Below are positions 27,022 to 36,558 of a stretch of 64,000 nt of DNA, piece by piece (the first letter of the stretch is position 1; every line of letters starts with the position of its first letter). A program made the position numbers and the translations under genes. The notes under the pieces were generated by a model. It was not told the DNA's origin. It searched no databases and was given only the letters and a program-made list of their open reading frames with translations. The stretch is from Peribacillus sp. Bi96 (GTDB lineage Bacteria; Bacillota; Bacilli; Bacillales; DSM-1321): the NCBI RefSeq assembly GCF_918698115.1, contig NZ_CAKKLV010000001.1:1-64000 (forward strand), read 5' to 3'.

Positions 27022-27447
27022 ATGAGAAGAAGGGAAAGAACCGAGATTTTGATTCAAGGCTCTGAGGCCATTGCGAAGGAATTTGCCAAGGAAATAGAAA
27101 TGATATATAAAGTTACCGTCATTCAAAAGCCAGAGAGTGCTCTTGTGTTGCTAAAGACAAGGGAAACGGCAAAAAAGAGCTTGTTTTATCTTGGGGAAAT
27201 GCTGGTGACTGAATGCACGGTCCAAATCCAGGATTCAATCGGGATTGGTATCGTGAAGGGACATCGGGAAGAGCTGGCACATAGTTTAGCTATCATTGAT
27301 GCCGCTTATCAGGCAGATCTTGGCGAAACAAGATTATGGTCACTTGTTTTAGAAAATGAGAAGAAGAATATACAGAAAAACCTTCAAGAGCTGAATCGAT
27401 CAATTCTTAGAACCAAGGTTAACTTTGAGACAATGGATGTTCAATAA
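27022..27447 (+). CDS. phnG: C-P lyase core subunit PhnG
   Basis: 141-residue protein of the PhnG family, part of the PhnGHIJ core complex. It works with PhnI and PhnL to join methylphosphonate to the ribose of ATP with loss of adenine. The family segments YLGEMLVTECTVQI and GIGIVKGHREELAHSLAIIDAA are evident. ATG 27022 fits a GGAGG site at 27009; the TTG at 27007 overlaps that site. It is the first gene of the operon, 12 bases before phnH. Confidence 0.88.
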   Translation: MRRRERTEILIQGSEAIAKEFAKEIEMIYKVTVIQKPESALVLLKTRETAKKSLFYLGEMLVTECTVQIQDSIGIGIVKGHREELAHSLAIIDAAYQADLGETRLWSLVLENEKKNIQKNLQELNRSILRTKVNFETMDVQ

Positions 27448-27459
27448 GGGGGGAAAGCA

Positions 27460-28077
27460 ATGAATCTGGATGTAGTTCATGATATACAAACTGTTTATAG
27501 AAAGCTTGTAACGGCGACTTCAAGACCTGGAACTTTAGTGGTTTTGGAGAGGGAAGCCAAGACTTTGGGGGTTCAAATAGAATGCTTATCTTCTACTATC
27601 CTGCTTGCACGCACGGTACTTGACCCTGAAGTGACTTTCAAGGTCATTGCAAAGGAGGAGGAGGCAGTGTCAAGAATGATTAATCAGCTTACATATTCAA
27701 AGCCTGTCGAATTGCCAGAAGCAGATTTCATCTTTATTTTACATGATGCTTCCGAAGAGCAACTGAAGGAAGCTTTAAATCATGCAAAGGTAGGTAATCT
27801 GTTGAACCCTCATGAATCGGCAATGATTATTTTAGAAGTACCGGATGTAACAAAAGGGGACTCAATGATCCTTTCAGGACCAGGAATTCAACAGGAATCA
27901 ATTATAACACTCCCGAATGCTACCTCTTGGCTGGGTGCAAGGAACGAAAAAAACAGAGAATTCCCGTTAGGAATCGATATGTATTTTGTGGATCAACAAG
28001 ATCGTTTAATAGCTTTACCGAGAACGACGCAAATCAAAGGAAATGGGGGTGAGATTATATGGGATATGTTGCAGTAA
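27460..28077 (+). CDS. phnH: C-P lyase subunit PhnH
   Basis: 205 residues with the PhnH signature at the N-terminus (VYRKLVTATSRPGTLVVL) and the C-terminal LGARNEKNREFPLGIDMYFVD. PhnH is a catalytically silent PLP-transferase-like fold that forms part of the PhnGHIJ core. Start ATG follows AAGGGGGGAAAG. Its end overlaps phnI by 19 bases. Confidence 0.9.
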   Translation: MNLDVVHDIQTVYRKLVTATSRPGTLVVLEREAKTLGVQIECLSSTILLARTVLDPEVTFKVIAKEEEAVSRMINQLTYSKPVELPEADFIFILHDASEEQLKEALNHAKVGNLLNPHESAMIILEVPDVTKGDSMILSGPGIQQESIITLPNATSWLGARNEKNREFPLGIDMYFVDQQDRLIALPRTTQIKGNGGEIIWDMLQ

Positions 28078-29195
28078 AGGGCGGAACAAAGGCGATTGAG
28101 GAATCCATTAAACGCTTAAAGTATGAACGGGTCAAAAAAGGGACGGCTATAGAGCTTCATAAGATAGAAGCTGGGATGAGAGGGTTGATTGATCAGGTAA
28201 TGTCAGAAAGCAGTTTGTATGATCAAACACTGGCTGCACTTGCTATTAAACAGGCTGAAGGCAATCCGGAAGAAGCTGTTTTCCTTTTAAGGGCCTATCG
28301 ATCTACTTTGCCGCGAAAACATGTTTCACGAGTGATCAGTTCTGAAAATATGAAAGTGGAACGGCGGATATCAGCTAGTTTTAAGGATGTACCTGGCGGC
28401 CAGATTTTAGGTGCTACGACCGATTATACACATCGGTTACTAGATTCGGAGTTAGAGCAAGAATCGGATATAAGCATTCAAGATTGGTTACGAGCTTTTC
28501 AGGATGAGAATCATTCAATCGAAAATCAGGACCATATGGGTGATTTAAACCATTTGCCTAAAGTTTTGGACTACTTAAGAAGTGAAGGCTTATTAGCAGG
28601 CTGTGAAAACAATGATTTGCAGCCTGGGGATGTTACAAGGAAAAGTCTAGAGTTTCCTTCAATGCGGAGTGAACGCCTGCAAATTTTAACAAGAGGCCAA
28701 ACCGGTGCAGTGACATCACTTGCTTATGCAGTCATTCGAGGATATGGTGCACTGCACCCGACAGTAGGGGAGCTACGCGTAGGGCAGCTGCCTGTCCATC
28801 TCGATCACCCGCTGCTGGACGAAGGGCAAGAGGAAGATAGCTATTATATTGGAGACTTCACAGCAACGGAGGTAGAGATGCTCATTCCGCTTACGGTAGA
28901 GAAAGACCAAGGCAAAAAAGAAATAGAGTTTGAAGTTGGTTATGGCATGTGCATGGGACAAAATGAAACAAAAGCAATTGCAATGGGCATCTTGGATAAT
29001 TGCCTGGAAAAACCAAACAAGGAGTTTCCAAGTCACAACGAGGAATTCGTTCTTTATCATATAGATTCAGTGGAATCAACGGGCTTTATCTCCCATTTGA
29101 AGATGCCTCATTATGTTACGTTCCAATCCAAGCTTGATAGCATTCGGAAGTCGAAAGATAAGACTACAGAGCAGGAGGTTGGATTGCATGAATAA
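28059..29195 (+). CDS. phnI: C-P lyase subunit PhnI
   Basis: 378 residues. It opens with the family motif GYVAVKGGTKAIEES and contains SVE-type C-terminal motifs and LTRGQTGAVTSLAYAVIRGYG. PhnI is the nucleosidase subunit that removes adenine from ATP when phosphonate is attached to C1 of ribose. ATG 28059 has GGGGGTGA before it and lies within phnH, which suggests coupling. Its last 8 bases overlap phnJ. Confidence 0.92.
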   Translation: MGYVAVKGGTKAIEESIKRLKYERVKKGTAIELHKIEAGMRGLIDQVMSESSLYDQTLAALAIKQAEGNPEEAVFLLRAYRSTLPRKHVSRVISSENMKVERRISASFKDVPGGQILGATTDYTHRLLDSELEQESDISIQDWLRAFQDENHSIENQDHMGDLNHLPKVLDYLRSEGLLAGCENNDLQPGDVTRKSLEFPSMRSERLQILTRGQTGAVTSLAYAVIRGYGALHPTVGELRVGQLPVHLDHPLLDEGQEEDSYYIGDFTATEVEMLIPLTVEKDQGKKEIEFEVGYGMCMGQNETKAIAMGILDNCLEKPNKEFPSHNEEFVLYHIDSVESTGFISHLKMPHYVTFQSKLDSIRKSKDKTTEQEVGLHE

Positions 29196-30042
29196 AACCT
29201 ATAATTTCGCATTCTTTGATGAAGGGTCGAAACGGGAAATTAGAAGAGCAACACTGAAGGCGATTGCCATTCCCGGTTATCAAGTCCCATTCGCTTCAAG
29301 GGAAATGCCGATTGGGCGTGGTTGGGGAACGGGCGGACTGCAGTTGACATTGTCATTGATCGGAAAGGATGACGTCCTTAAGGTGATCGACCAAGGCTCG
29401 GATGAATCCGTTAATGCCGTTAACATAAAAAAACTCGTATCTGACACCACTGGGGTAAGGACAACGGAAAGCACAGCAGATGCCTCTTTAATCCAGTCTA
29501 GACATAGGGTGCCGGAAGTGCCGCTACAACGAGACCAAATTTTAATTCTTCAAGTTCCGTTACCAGAACCTTTAAGGAATTTTGAACCGAGCGAACAAGA
29601 AACGAAAAAGCTGCATGCTGAGAGAGAGTATAGCGGAGCATGGCTGATGTTATTTGAACAAATTATGAAGTACGGAATAATGGCGACGGATGCAGACCAT
29701 CCGGTAATGGTGCACGACAGGTATGTCATGGCACCAAGTCCAATACCAAGATTCGATAATGCCAAGCTAGACGATAGTGAAGCGCTCATTTTGTTAGGTG
29801 CAGGTAGGGAGAAAAAGGTATATGCATTACCTCCATATACAAATGTATCATCTTTAGCATTTGATGATTATGCATTTGAAATTGAGTCCTTTACAAATCA
29901 TGCTTGCATTCTCTGTGGTTCCAATGATTTGTTTTTGGATGAACTTGTTGATGGGGAATCAGGGGAAACGTATTTCCAATGCAATGATACAAGCAATTGT
30001 CTTGAAATGGTCAATCAAAAACAAATATCGGGAGTGAAATAA
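29188..30042 (+). CDS. phnJ: Radical-SAM C-P lyase PhnJ
   Basis: 284 residues. The glycyl-radical region IPGYQVPFASREMP (Gly30) and the iron-sulfur/thiyl cysteines Cys240, Cys243, Cys265 and Cys271 in C-x2-C-x21-C-x5-C spacing are all present, exactly the PhnJ arrangement. It cleaves the C-P bond of ribose-1-phosphonate-5-phosphate to give the alkane and the 1,2-cyclic phosphate, using an S-adenosylmethionine-derived radical. ATG 29188 has GGAGGTTGG; further upstream codons belong to phnI. It is directly followed by phnK with no gap. The enzyme appears intact. Confidence 0.95.
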   Translation: MNKTYNFAFFDEGSKREIRRATLKAIAIPGYQVPFASREMPIGRGWGTGGLQLTLSLIGKDDVLKVIDQGSDESVNAVNIKKLVSDTTGVRTTESTADASLIQSRHRVPEVPLQRDQILILQVPLPEPLRNFEPSEQETKKLHAEREYSGAWLMLFEQIMKYGIMATDADHPVMVHDRYVMAPSPIPRFDNAKLDDSEALILLGAGREKKVYALPPYTNVSSLAFDDYAFEIESFTNHACILCGSNDLFLDELVDGESGETYFQCNDTSNCLEMVNQKQISGVK

Positions 30043-30888
30043 ATGTCTGTGCTTGAGGTACCTGTATTATCAGTTAAACAGCTGAACAAACAGTATGGAA
30101 ACGGATGTTCAACATGCAATTATATGAAATTAGGAAAAGTGACGAAAAACTATTGTCACGAATGCGGGACGGTATATGCCTGTAGAGGTGTTACGTTCGA
30201 TTTGCATCACGGAGAAGTTCTCGGAATTGTAGGGGAAAGCGGCAGTGGCAAATCCACTTTAATGAAAAGTTTGTATTTTGATGAAGAAGTAACCGACGGA
30301 GACATGTATGTGGCTGGCTTTGAGGATGGAAAAAAGAATTTATTCATGGAGTCTGCCCAGAAAAAAAGATTCGTTCGAAACCATCTAATGGGGAAGGTTT
30401 ATCAAAACCCTATTCTAGGATTGAAAATGAATTTCTCCTCGATAGGCAATATTGCTGAGAAGTTAATTTCAGCTGGGAACAGACATGTTGGCAGCATGGA
30501 AACAAGAGGGGCCGAGCTTCTTGAAGCAGTCAATATTCCCATTCATCGAATGAAAGAAGAACCAAGGAATTTCTCAGGCGGAATGCAGCAACGGGTCCAG
30601 ATAGCAAAAGCATTGTCCAACAATCCACCGATACTGCTTTTGGATGAGGTCACCACAGGTTTGGATTTATCAGTTCAAGCAAGTGTATTGGACTTAATTA
30701 AAGGCCTCCAAAGAGATTTGAATATTAGCATTGTATTGGTATCCCATGATTTGGGCGTAATCCGAATGCTTGCAGACCGTACGCTCGTTATGCTGGAGGG
30801 TAAAGTAATCGAGCAGGGTTTGACAGATCAAATTCTCGAAGATCCGCAGCATTCTTATACCCAGCAATTAGTACACTCACTGCTGTAA
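30043..30888 (+). CDS. phnK: ABC-type ATPase PhnK of the C-P lyase complex, with a Cys-rich insert
   Basis: 281 residues, longer than E. coli PhnK (about 250). Walker A GESGSGKST at about 64-72, signature FSGGMQQR and Walker B LLLDEVTTGLD are intact. PhnK docks on the PhnGHIJ core and couples ATP hydrolysis to turnover. Between the first strands, residues 22-47 form an insert with Cys22, Cys25, Cys38, Cys41 and Cys47 (CSTC then CHEC), a zinc-ribbon-like pattern. I believe related Gram-positive PhnKs share it. In Walker B the residue after DE is Val rather than Pro. ATG 30043 follows GGGAGTGA. Confidence 0.9.
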   Translation: MSVLEVPVLSVKQLNKQYGNGCSTCNYMKLGKVTKNYCHECGTVYACRGVTFDLHHGEVLGIVGESGSGKSTLMKSLYFDEEVTDGDMYVAGFEDGKKNLFMESAQKKRFVRNHLMGKVYQNPILGLKMNFSSIGNIAEKLISAGNRHVGSMETRGAELLEAVNIPIHRMKEEPRNFSGGMQQRVQIAKALSNNPPILLLDEVTTGLDLSVQASVLDLIKGLQRDLNISIVLVSHDLGVIRMLADRTLVMLEGKVIEQGLTDQILEDPQHSYTQQLVHSLL

Positions 30889-30919
30889 AAGAAACTAAAG
30901 GAAAATGGGGGAAAAGACA

Positions 30920-32098
30920 ATGTTGCTGATTAAAAATGGAAAAATAATAACGGAAGACTCGATATTGATGGACCATGATCTCTTAATTAAGGATGATAGA
31001 ATTAGCCGGATTGCACCTGTGGGAGAAATCGAAACGAGTCCTGAGATGGAGGTGCTGGACGCTTTGGGGGGATATGTTACACCTGGTTTTATTGATCTCC
31101 ATTCGGATTATATTGAACATATGACTGCGCCGCGCCCCACTTCTTTAATGAATTTTCATTTGAGCTTAAGGGAAACGGAAAAGGAACTGATTACGCATGG
31201 GATTACGACCATGTTTCACTCTCTATCTCTCTATAAATCTACTGAATACGCATATAAGCCAATTCGGGAGCCTGAGAATGTAAGAAAGCTTATTGACTTA
31301 ATTGATCAAACACATAAGATGAAGCACCTGGTCCGTCATCGGTTTCATGCCCGTTATGAAATCGATAATTTGGAGGATATTGATAGTTTAAAAGAATATG
31401 TTTCGGAAAAGAAGGTGCATCTGGTCTCATTCATGGACCACACTCCAGGACAAGGGCAGTATCGGCATCTAGAGATTTATCGAAACACTTTAAGAGGATA
31501 TAACGATTATAGTGATGAAGCCATTGATGTGATGATCCGGACTCATCAAGTGAAAGAAAAGCTGACGATTGAAAGAATGAAGGAAATTGCACTGCTAGCA
31601 AGAGAAAACAATATTGCCGTTGCCTCACATGATGATGATTCAATAGAGAAGCTTGAATTGGTTCACAGCTTTGGAACGAGTATAAGTGAATTTCCAATCA
31701 CACTTGAGATTGCCCGTAAGGCCCATGATATGGGGATGTATACCATAGCCGGTGCACCCAATGTGCTTTTGGGAGGTTCTCACAGCGGGAACTTAAGTGC
31801 TTCTGAAGCTATTCAAGATGGAAGTATAGACATATTATGCAGTGATTATTACCCTGCAGCCCTGCTCCATTCAATGTTTGAATTAGTTGAAAACCATGGG
31901 ATGGACCTTGTCGATATGTTTAAGCTAGTTACGATTAATCCCGCAAAGGCAGTCAAGATGGAAGACGAAATTGGATCGATTCACGAAGGGAAAAAGGCTG
32001 ACATACTTATTATTGAAAAAATTTCTGGTGATTTCCCTGTCATAACAACTGTGATCGTAGATGGGAAATTGATTCAAAAAACGAATTACAGGATTTAA
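30920..32098 (+). CDS. phnM: Ribose-1-methylphosphonate-5-triphosphate diphosphatase PhnM
   Basis: 392-residue amidohydrolase-fold enzyme. Metal ligands are visible in TPGFIDLHSDYIEH, VASHDDDS and CSDYYP. It removes pyrophosphate from ribose-1-phosphonate-5-triphosphate, preparing the PhnJ substrate. ATG 30920 is preferred (GGGGGAAAAG before it); ATG 30905 upstream is a weaker choice. The gene order K-M-L differs from E. coli, where L precedes M. Confidence 0.9.
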   Translation: MLLIKNGKIITEDSILMDHDLLIKDDRISRIAPVGEIETSPEMEVLDALGGYVTPGFIDLHSDYIEHMTAPRPTSLMNFHLSLRETEKELITHGITTMFHSLSLYKSTEYAYKPIREPENVRKLIDLIDQTHKMKHLVRHRFHARYEIDNLEDIDSLKEYVSEKKVHLVSFMDHTPGQGQYRHLEIYRNTLRGYNDYSDEAIDVMIRTHQVKEKLTIERMKEIALLARENNIAVASHDDDSIEKLELVHSFGTSISEFPITLEIARKAHDMGMYTIAGAPNVLLGGSHSGNLSASEAIQDGSIDILCSDYYPAALLHSMFELVENHGMDLVDMFKLVTINPAKAVKMEDEIGSIHEGKKADILIIEKISGDFPVITTVIVDGKLIQKTNYRI

Positions 32099-32120
32099 AT
32101 TTTAGAAAGCGGGTGGCAAA

Positions 32121-32828
32121 GTGGAGAACATATTGGAGATCAAAGATTTATCCAAGTCTTTTATTTTACATAATCAACGCAAGCATATCCATGCGGTTAG
32201 CAACATTACGATCACAGTGAAAAAAGGGGAATTTATCGGCATTACAGGCAAGAGCGGCAGCGGAAAATCAACGATCTTAAAATCGATTTATGGTACCTAT
32301 CAGGTTCAAGAAGGAGACATCTGGTATGAATCTTCCCACTATGGTGCGATTAATCTAGCAAAAGCTACTGAAAGGGAAATGATTTACCTGCGTAAGCATG
32401 AGATAGGCTATGTGTCCCAATTTTTAAATGTCATGCCAAGGACTACAGCAAGGGAGCTCGTTACCGGGGCCATCCTTGAAATGGGACAAACCAGGGAAAT
32501 GGCCAATATTGAAACAGAAAAAATCCTCGACCACTTTGAAATAGGAACAGAGCTATGGGACAGTTACCCTGCTACCTTTTCAGGAGGAGAGAAGCTAAGG
32601 TTAAATATAGCAAGAGCAATGGTGAAAAGGCCGAGGCTCCTCCTGTTGGATGAACCGACAGCAAGTTTGGATCACGATTCTAAAGTGAAGGTAAAAACCC
32701 TGCTGGAACAGCTAATGAACGAAGGAACGACCATGCTGGGCATTTTTCATGACTTGGAGTTCATGAATCGGTTAGTAAATAAAGAATACAGCATACAGAA
32801 TGGATGCTTTACTCAAGCTGTTCAATAA
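32121..32828 (+). CDS. phnL: ABC-type ATPase PhnL
   Basis: 235 residues with Walker A GKSGSGKST, signature FSGGEKLRL and Walker B LLLDEPTASLD. PhnL is needed with PhnGHI for phosphonate-ribose coupling. Start GTG 32121 has GGGTGG in front. A multi-hexamer Pho box begins three bases after its stop, so the transporter genes that follow probably have their own promoter. Confidence 0.9.
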   Translation: MENILEIKDLSKSFILHNQRKHIHAVSNITITVKKGEFIGITGKSGSGKSTILKSIYGTYQVQEGDIWYESSHYGAINLAKATEREMIYLRKHEIGYVSQFLNVMPRTTARELVTGAILEMGQTREMANIETEKILDHFEIGTELWDSYPATFSGGEKLRLNIARAMVKRPRLLLLDEPTASLDHDSKVKVKTLLEQLMNEGTTMLGIFHDLEFMNRLVNKEYSIQNGCFTQAVQ

Positions 32829-32830
32829 AT

Positions 32831-32894
32831 TTAACGATTGATTCACATAAATTTTACTGAATATTCAGCCCTCTTAACAACAGGTTAGTATTGT
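32831..32894 (+). promoter_or_regulatory. Pho box before phnD, five hexamers
   Basis: TTAACG (32831), TTCACA (32842), TTTACT (32853), TTCAGC (32864) and TTAACA (32874) lie at 11, 11, 11 and 10 bp intervals. A -10-like TAGTAT (32886) or TATTGT (32889) follows. This is the most regular of the three arrays in the window and is typical of PhoP-activated promoters. Confidence 0.7.
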
Positions 32895-32962
32895 ACCGGT
32901 ATTGTTATATGGGAAGTGACCGAAATAAGAAAAGATCTTTTAAACTGGAGGGGAAATTTAAC

Positions 32963-33997
32963 GTGAAAAAATCGATGATGTCCATATTGATGTTAGTTAT
33001 GTTACTGGTGTTTACAGGCTGTTCTTCTAGTAGTTCAACAGGTGCAAATGAAGATGATACATTAACCATAGCATGGCTGCCAAATGAATCCGGGGAAGAT
33101 TTAGGGGAAGCCCGCGATGAAATCGGGAAGATCTTAGAGGATGCCACAGGAAAGAAAGTCGAACATAAGACCACTACGGATTATAACATTGCAATCGAGG
33201 CAATTGCTAATGGAAACGCAGATTTAGCTTTCCTGGGGGCACAAGGCTATATTGAAGCAAATAACAAAAACGATAAGGTTCAACCTCTAGTTGTTCCAAG
33301 CGGTGAATCAGGTACGTTGGATGATGCAGTCTATAAAAGCTGGCTGGCTGTTCAAAATGCAGATGACTATAAAATTAACGGCGAATACAAGATAGACGGT
33401 ATCCAAGGGAAAAAGTTCTCCTTCGTATCAAATAGCTCTACATCTGGCTTCAAAGTTCCTTCCACAGGAATCGTTGATTATTTTTCGCAGCAAGATAAGT
33501 TTAAGGAATTAAAGGCCGAGGATTTATTGGAAGGCGGGAAAGATAAATTCTTCAGTGAAGTGCTTTATGGCGGTTCACACCAAGGATCCGCTGTAAATCT
33601 TTTAACCGGGAAAGCGGAAGTGGCAGCTTTTTGTGACACATGTGTCAATAATTATGTGGAGCTGGCTGATGGGGAAGAAAATAAAGCAGGTGCCGTGTAT
33701 AAAGTAAAGAAGGATGCAGCTGAACCCTTCAACACAGTTGTAGATAAGACATTCTCACTCATTTCAGTGACTCCAGTTTTGAATGCACCTTTCGTTGTTA
33801 ACACCGAATTAGTCAGTGAGGAAACACGTGAAAAAATTCTTGAAACGTTGATGTCTGATGAAATAGCAAATAACGAGAAAGTTTTTGTACCAGAAGATTC
33901 TAAGTTATCAGGTCTATTTAAACGGGTGAGCGGAAAAGAAAGATTGGTAGAAGTTGAGGATGACTGGTTCAATCCAATTCGGGAATTATCTAAATAA
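32963..33997 (+). CDS. phnD: Phosphonate ABC transporter substrate-binding lipoprotein PhnD
   Basis: 344 residues. A lipoprotein signal peptide MKKSMMSILMLVMLLVFTGC ends at Cys20. The mature part is a PhnD/PtxB-type periplasmic-binding fold, with IAWLPNESGEDLGEAR and FVSNSSTSGFKVPSTGI. In other members the Ser/Thr in this last segment bind the phosphonate group. GTG 32963 is the start, with GGAGGGG 10 bases before it; codons upstream are not part of the signal peptide. It begins the phnDCEE importer genes. Confidence 0.9.
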   Translation: MKKSMMSILMLVMLLVFTGCSSSSSTGANEDDTLTIAWLPNESGEDLGEARDEIGKILEDATGKKVEHKTTTDYNIAIEAIANGNADLAFLGAQGYIEANNKNDKVQPLVVPSGESGTLDDAVYKSWLAVQNADDYKINGEYKIDGIQGKKFSFVSNSSTSGFKVPSTGIVDYFSQQDKFKELKAEDLLEGGKDKFFSEVLYGGSHQGSAVNLLTGKAEVAAFCDTCVNNYVELADGEENKAGAVYKVKKDAAEPFNTVVDKTFSLISVTPVLNAPFVVNTELVSEETREKILETLMSDEIANNEKVFVPEDSKLSGLFKRVSGKERLVEVEDDWFNPIRELSK

Positions 33998-34024
33998 GGG
34001 CAGTAGAATGTAGGAGGATCATAC

Positions 34025-34813
34025 ATGAAAACATTATTGGAAGTGAAAAATGTCTCAAAACATTTTGGAAATGGTACAAAGGCGTTATCCAATATTGACT
34101 TCACTGTGAAAGAAGGAGAGTTCGTTTCGATCATAGGGCCATCTGGGGCAGGGAAATCAACTCTTCTTCGATGCATCAATAGGATGATCGATGCTTCTAG
34201 CGGAGAAATCATTTTTGATAATGATCATGTATACAAGGTGAATAAAAGGGAGTTAAAGAAGGTACGCAGGAAAATAGGGATGGTTTTTCAACATTATAAT
34301 CTTGTAAATAGACTAAGTGTGATTGAAAATACCCTGCATGGACGATTAGGCTATAAATCTACACTGGCTGGAATCCTTGGCCTTTATAGCGAAGAGGAGA
34401 AACTTCAGGCAGCTAAAGTTCTCCAAATTCTCGGTCTGGAAGATCAAATCTATAAAAGGTCCGATCAGTTGAGCGGAGGCCAGAAACAGCGGGTTGGAAT
34501 TGCTCGGGCACTTATCCAAAATCCTAAATTGCTATTGTGCGATGAACCGATTGCCTCTCTTGACCCGAATTCTTCCAAAGTGATTATGGATCATTTAAGG
34601 AATATCTGCACTTCCATGGGAATCACGGTAGTAGTCAACCTGCATCAAGTCGATGTTGCCCTGAAATATTCGGATCGAATCATCGGTGTGAATGGTGGCA
34701 AGGTTGTTTTCAATGGCACAACTCAAAATATAACCTCGAATGATATCCATCAGATTTATGGATCAGATGAAGGGAAGTTGATTTTTGATTTGGGAGGTTC
34801 CCATGTCGGCTGA
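34025..34813 (+). CDS. phnC: Phosphonate ABC transporter ATPase PhnC
   Basis: 262 residues with Walker A GPSGAGKST, signature LSGGQKQRVGIARAL, Walker B LLLCDEPIASLD and the PhnC-type HYNLV and GRLGYKST region. It powers phosphonate import with PhnD and two PhnE subunits. The ATG is preceded by AGGAGGA. It overlaps phnE by 11 bases. Confidence 0.92.
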   Translation: MKTLLEVKNVSKHFGNGTKALSNIDFTVKEGEFVSIIGPSGAGKSTLLRCINRMIDASSGEIIFDNDHVYKVNKRELKKVRRKIGMVFQHYNLVNRLSVIENTLHGRLGYKSTLAGILGLYSEEEKLQAAKVLQILGLEDQIYKRSDQLSGGQKQRVGIARALIQNPKLLLCDEPIASLDPNSSKVIMDHLRNICTSMGITVVVNLHQVDVALKYSDRIIGVNGGKVVFNGTTQNITSNDIHQIYGSDEGKLIFDLGGSHVG

Positions 34814-35588
34814 TGTTTTTGCAAAAAAGAGAAGAAATTCACTTGTATTGTTTTTGCTTATTGGAGCTGTGACGGCTGTTTCCATTATCATTACAGAATT
34901 CAGCATCGCAAAAGGGGTTACTTCCGTTCCTAAGGCCATACAATGGTCGTTATCGAATTTTTATCCAACAAAAGAGTCGCTTACCAAACTGCCAGATATT
35001 TTGATAAAGCTGAAAGAAACACTTTTAATATCCGTTGCTGCAACAACATTCGCGGGAATATTGGCCTTTGTATTTGCAATATTGGGTTCCAATACGACAA
35101 GAGTGAATGCTTTTTTCGGAGGTTTTAGCCGTGGGGTAGCGGTTTTATTTAGGAATATTGATGTCTCAATATGGGCGTTGGTTCTGTTATTTTCATTTGG
35201 ACAAAGTTCCTTGACCGGTTATTTTGCCTTGTTTTTTGGATCTTTCGGTTTTTTAACAAGAGCTTTCATCGAAACGATCGATGAAGTGAGCTGCAGTTCC
35301 GTAGAAGCATTGCAGACAACCGGCGCAAGTTATCTAACCGTCATTTCGCAGTCTGTTATCCCTTCAACAATTCCGCAAATGATCAGCTGGGTACTTTTTA
35401 TGATTGAAACGAATATCAGGAATGCAACATTGGTCGGACTGCTTACAGGATCGGGTATTGGTTTTACGTTTAATCTTTATTATAAAAACTTGAGTTATGA
35501 CATTGCCAGTCTTGTCGTCATTACGATCATCATTTCGATATTAAGTATTGAATTGATCTCAAATTATGTGAGGAGGGTGATTTTATAA
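34803..35588 (+). CDS. phnE: Phosphonate ABC transporter permease PhnE (first copy)
   Basis: 261-residue BPD-type permease with about six membrane helices. The EAA-loop motif EALQTTGASYLTVISQSVIP contacts PhnC. ATG 34803 has GGGAGG before it, lying inside the end of phnC. It is followed with one base of overlap by a second phnE, so the importer is likely a PhnE1-PhnE2 heterodimer. Confidence 0.9.
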   Translation: MSADVFAKKRRNSLVLFLLIGAVTAVSIIITEFSIAKGVTSVPKAIQWSLSNFYPTKESLTKLPDILIKLKETLLISVAATTFAGILAFVFAILGSNTTRVNAFFGGFSRGVAVLFRNIDVSIWALVLLFSFGQSSLTGYFALFFGSFGFLTRAFIETIDEVSCSSVEALQTTGASYLTVISQSVIPSTIPQMISWVLFMIETNIRNATLVGLLTGSGIGFTFNLYYKNLSYDIASLVVITIIISILSIELISNYVRRVIL

Positions 35589-36460
35589 TGCAGGCAGAGG
35601 GTCCAATCAAACCATTTCCTTCTCCTACTGGCCAGGAGTTAGATAAAATGCTACTTGAACGATTATCCAAAAAGCCCTTCTCGAAATCTTCAATCGCCAT
35701 TAGGTTGAGTGTGCTGGTACTTGCAGTTTTGACTATTTATGCATTTGCCAGTTTTGATTATAAGGATGTTAAACTATGGGACGCGCTATTATTGACCGTC
35801 GACAATTTGAAGACCATGTTTCTTGAGCCGCATTTGAAGCACTTTACCTTTACTCAAGCGCTTTATCAAGTGTCGATTACATTAGGTTTAGCTTTCTTAA
35901 CGACACTATTTGGTGCAATCATCGCCATGTTGTTGGGACTATTAGCGGCTGGAAATATCTCGTCCAAGCCATTATCGGTTATCATAAAGGGATCGGTTGC
36001 CCTGATTAGAGCCGTTCCTACCGTGTTATGGGTACTCATTTTTGCAGTCGCAGCAGGATTGGGCAGTGTTGCGGCAGTTATAGGGATGACGTTTCACTCC
36101 ATAAGTTACCTTGTAAAGGCCTACTCGGAATCCTTCGAGGAAATTGATAAAGGTGCTATAGAAGCTCTGCAAGCAAGCGGTGCGAATTGGTGGCAGATCG
36201 TGTTCCAAGTCATCATTCCATCTTCGATCACTTACATCATTTCATGGACTTTCATGCGCTTTGAAATCAATTTTGCAGTGGCGGTAGCAATGGGGGCAGC
36301 TGCAGGCGCAGGCGGAATCGGCTTCGATATGTTCATGGCAAGTGGATTTTACTTTGACTTGAGTGAAATTGGAGCAATCACTTATTTTATCCTGATAATT
36401 GCAATCTGTCTTGAAATCTTCGCAACACAGATCAAAAGGAAACTAAAAGTATTATCTTGA
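35588..36460 (+). CDS. phnE: Phosphonate ABC transporter permease PhnE (second copy)
   Basis: 290 residues, about six membrane helices after a ~35-residue cytoplasmic N-terminus. It carries the EAA motif EALQASGANWWQIVFQVIIP. Its TAATG junction with the previous gene shows tight coupling. It is the last gene of the phn cluster; a terminator-like stem lies about 100 bases downstream. Confidence 0.9.
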   Translation: MQAEGPIKPFPSPTGQELDKMLLERLSKKPFSKSSIAIRLSVLVLAVLTIYAFASFDYKDVKLWDALLLTVDNLKTMFLEPHLKHFTFTQALYQVSITLGLAFLTTLFGAIIAMLLGLLAAGNISSKPLSVIIKGSVALIRAVPTVLWVLIFAVAAGLGSVAAVIGMTFHSISYLVKAYSESFEEIDKGAIEALQASGANWWQIVFQVIIPSSITYIISWTFMRFEINFAVAVAMGAAAGAGGIGFDMFMASGFYFDLSEIGAITYFILIIAICLEIFATQIKRKLKVLS

Positions 36461-36558
36461 TAGATAAATATGGGTTCTGTCTATCTATCCATTTGATTTT
36501 TCGAGCACTCTATGTAGCCCATGACAGTTGCGTTCGATTCTATAGTATGCATGAAAGA

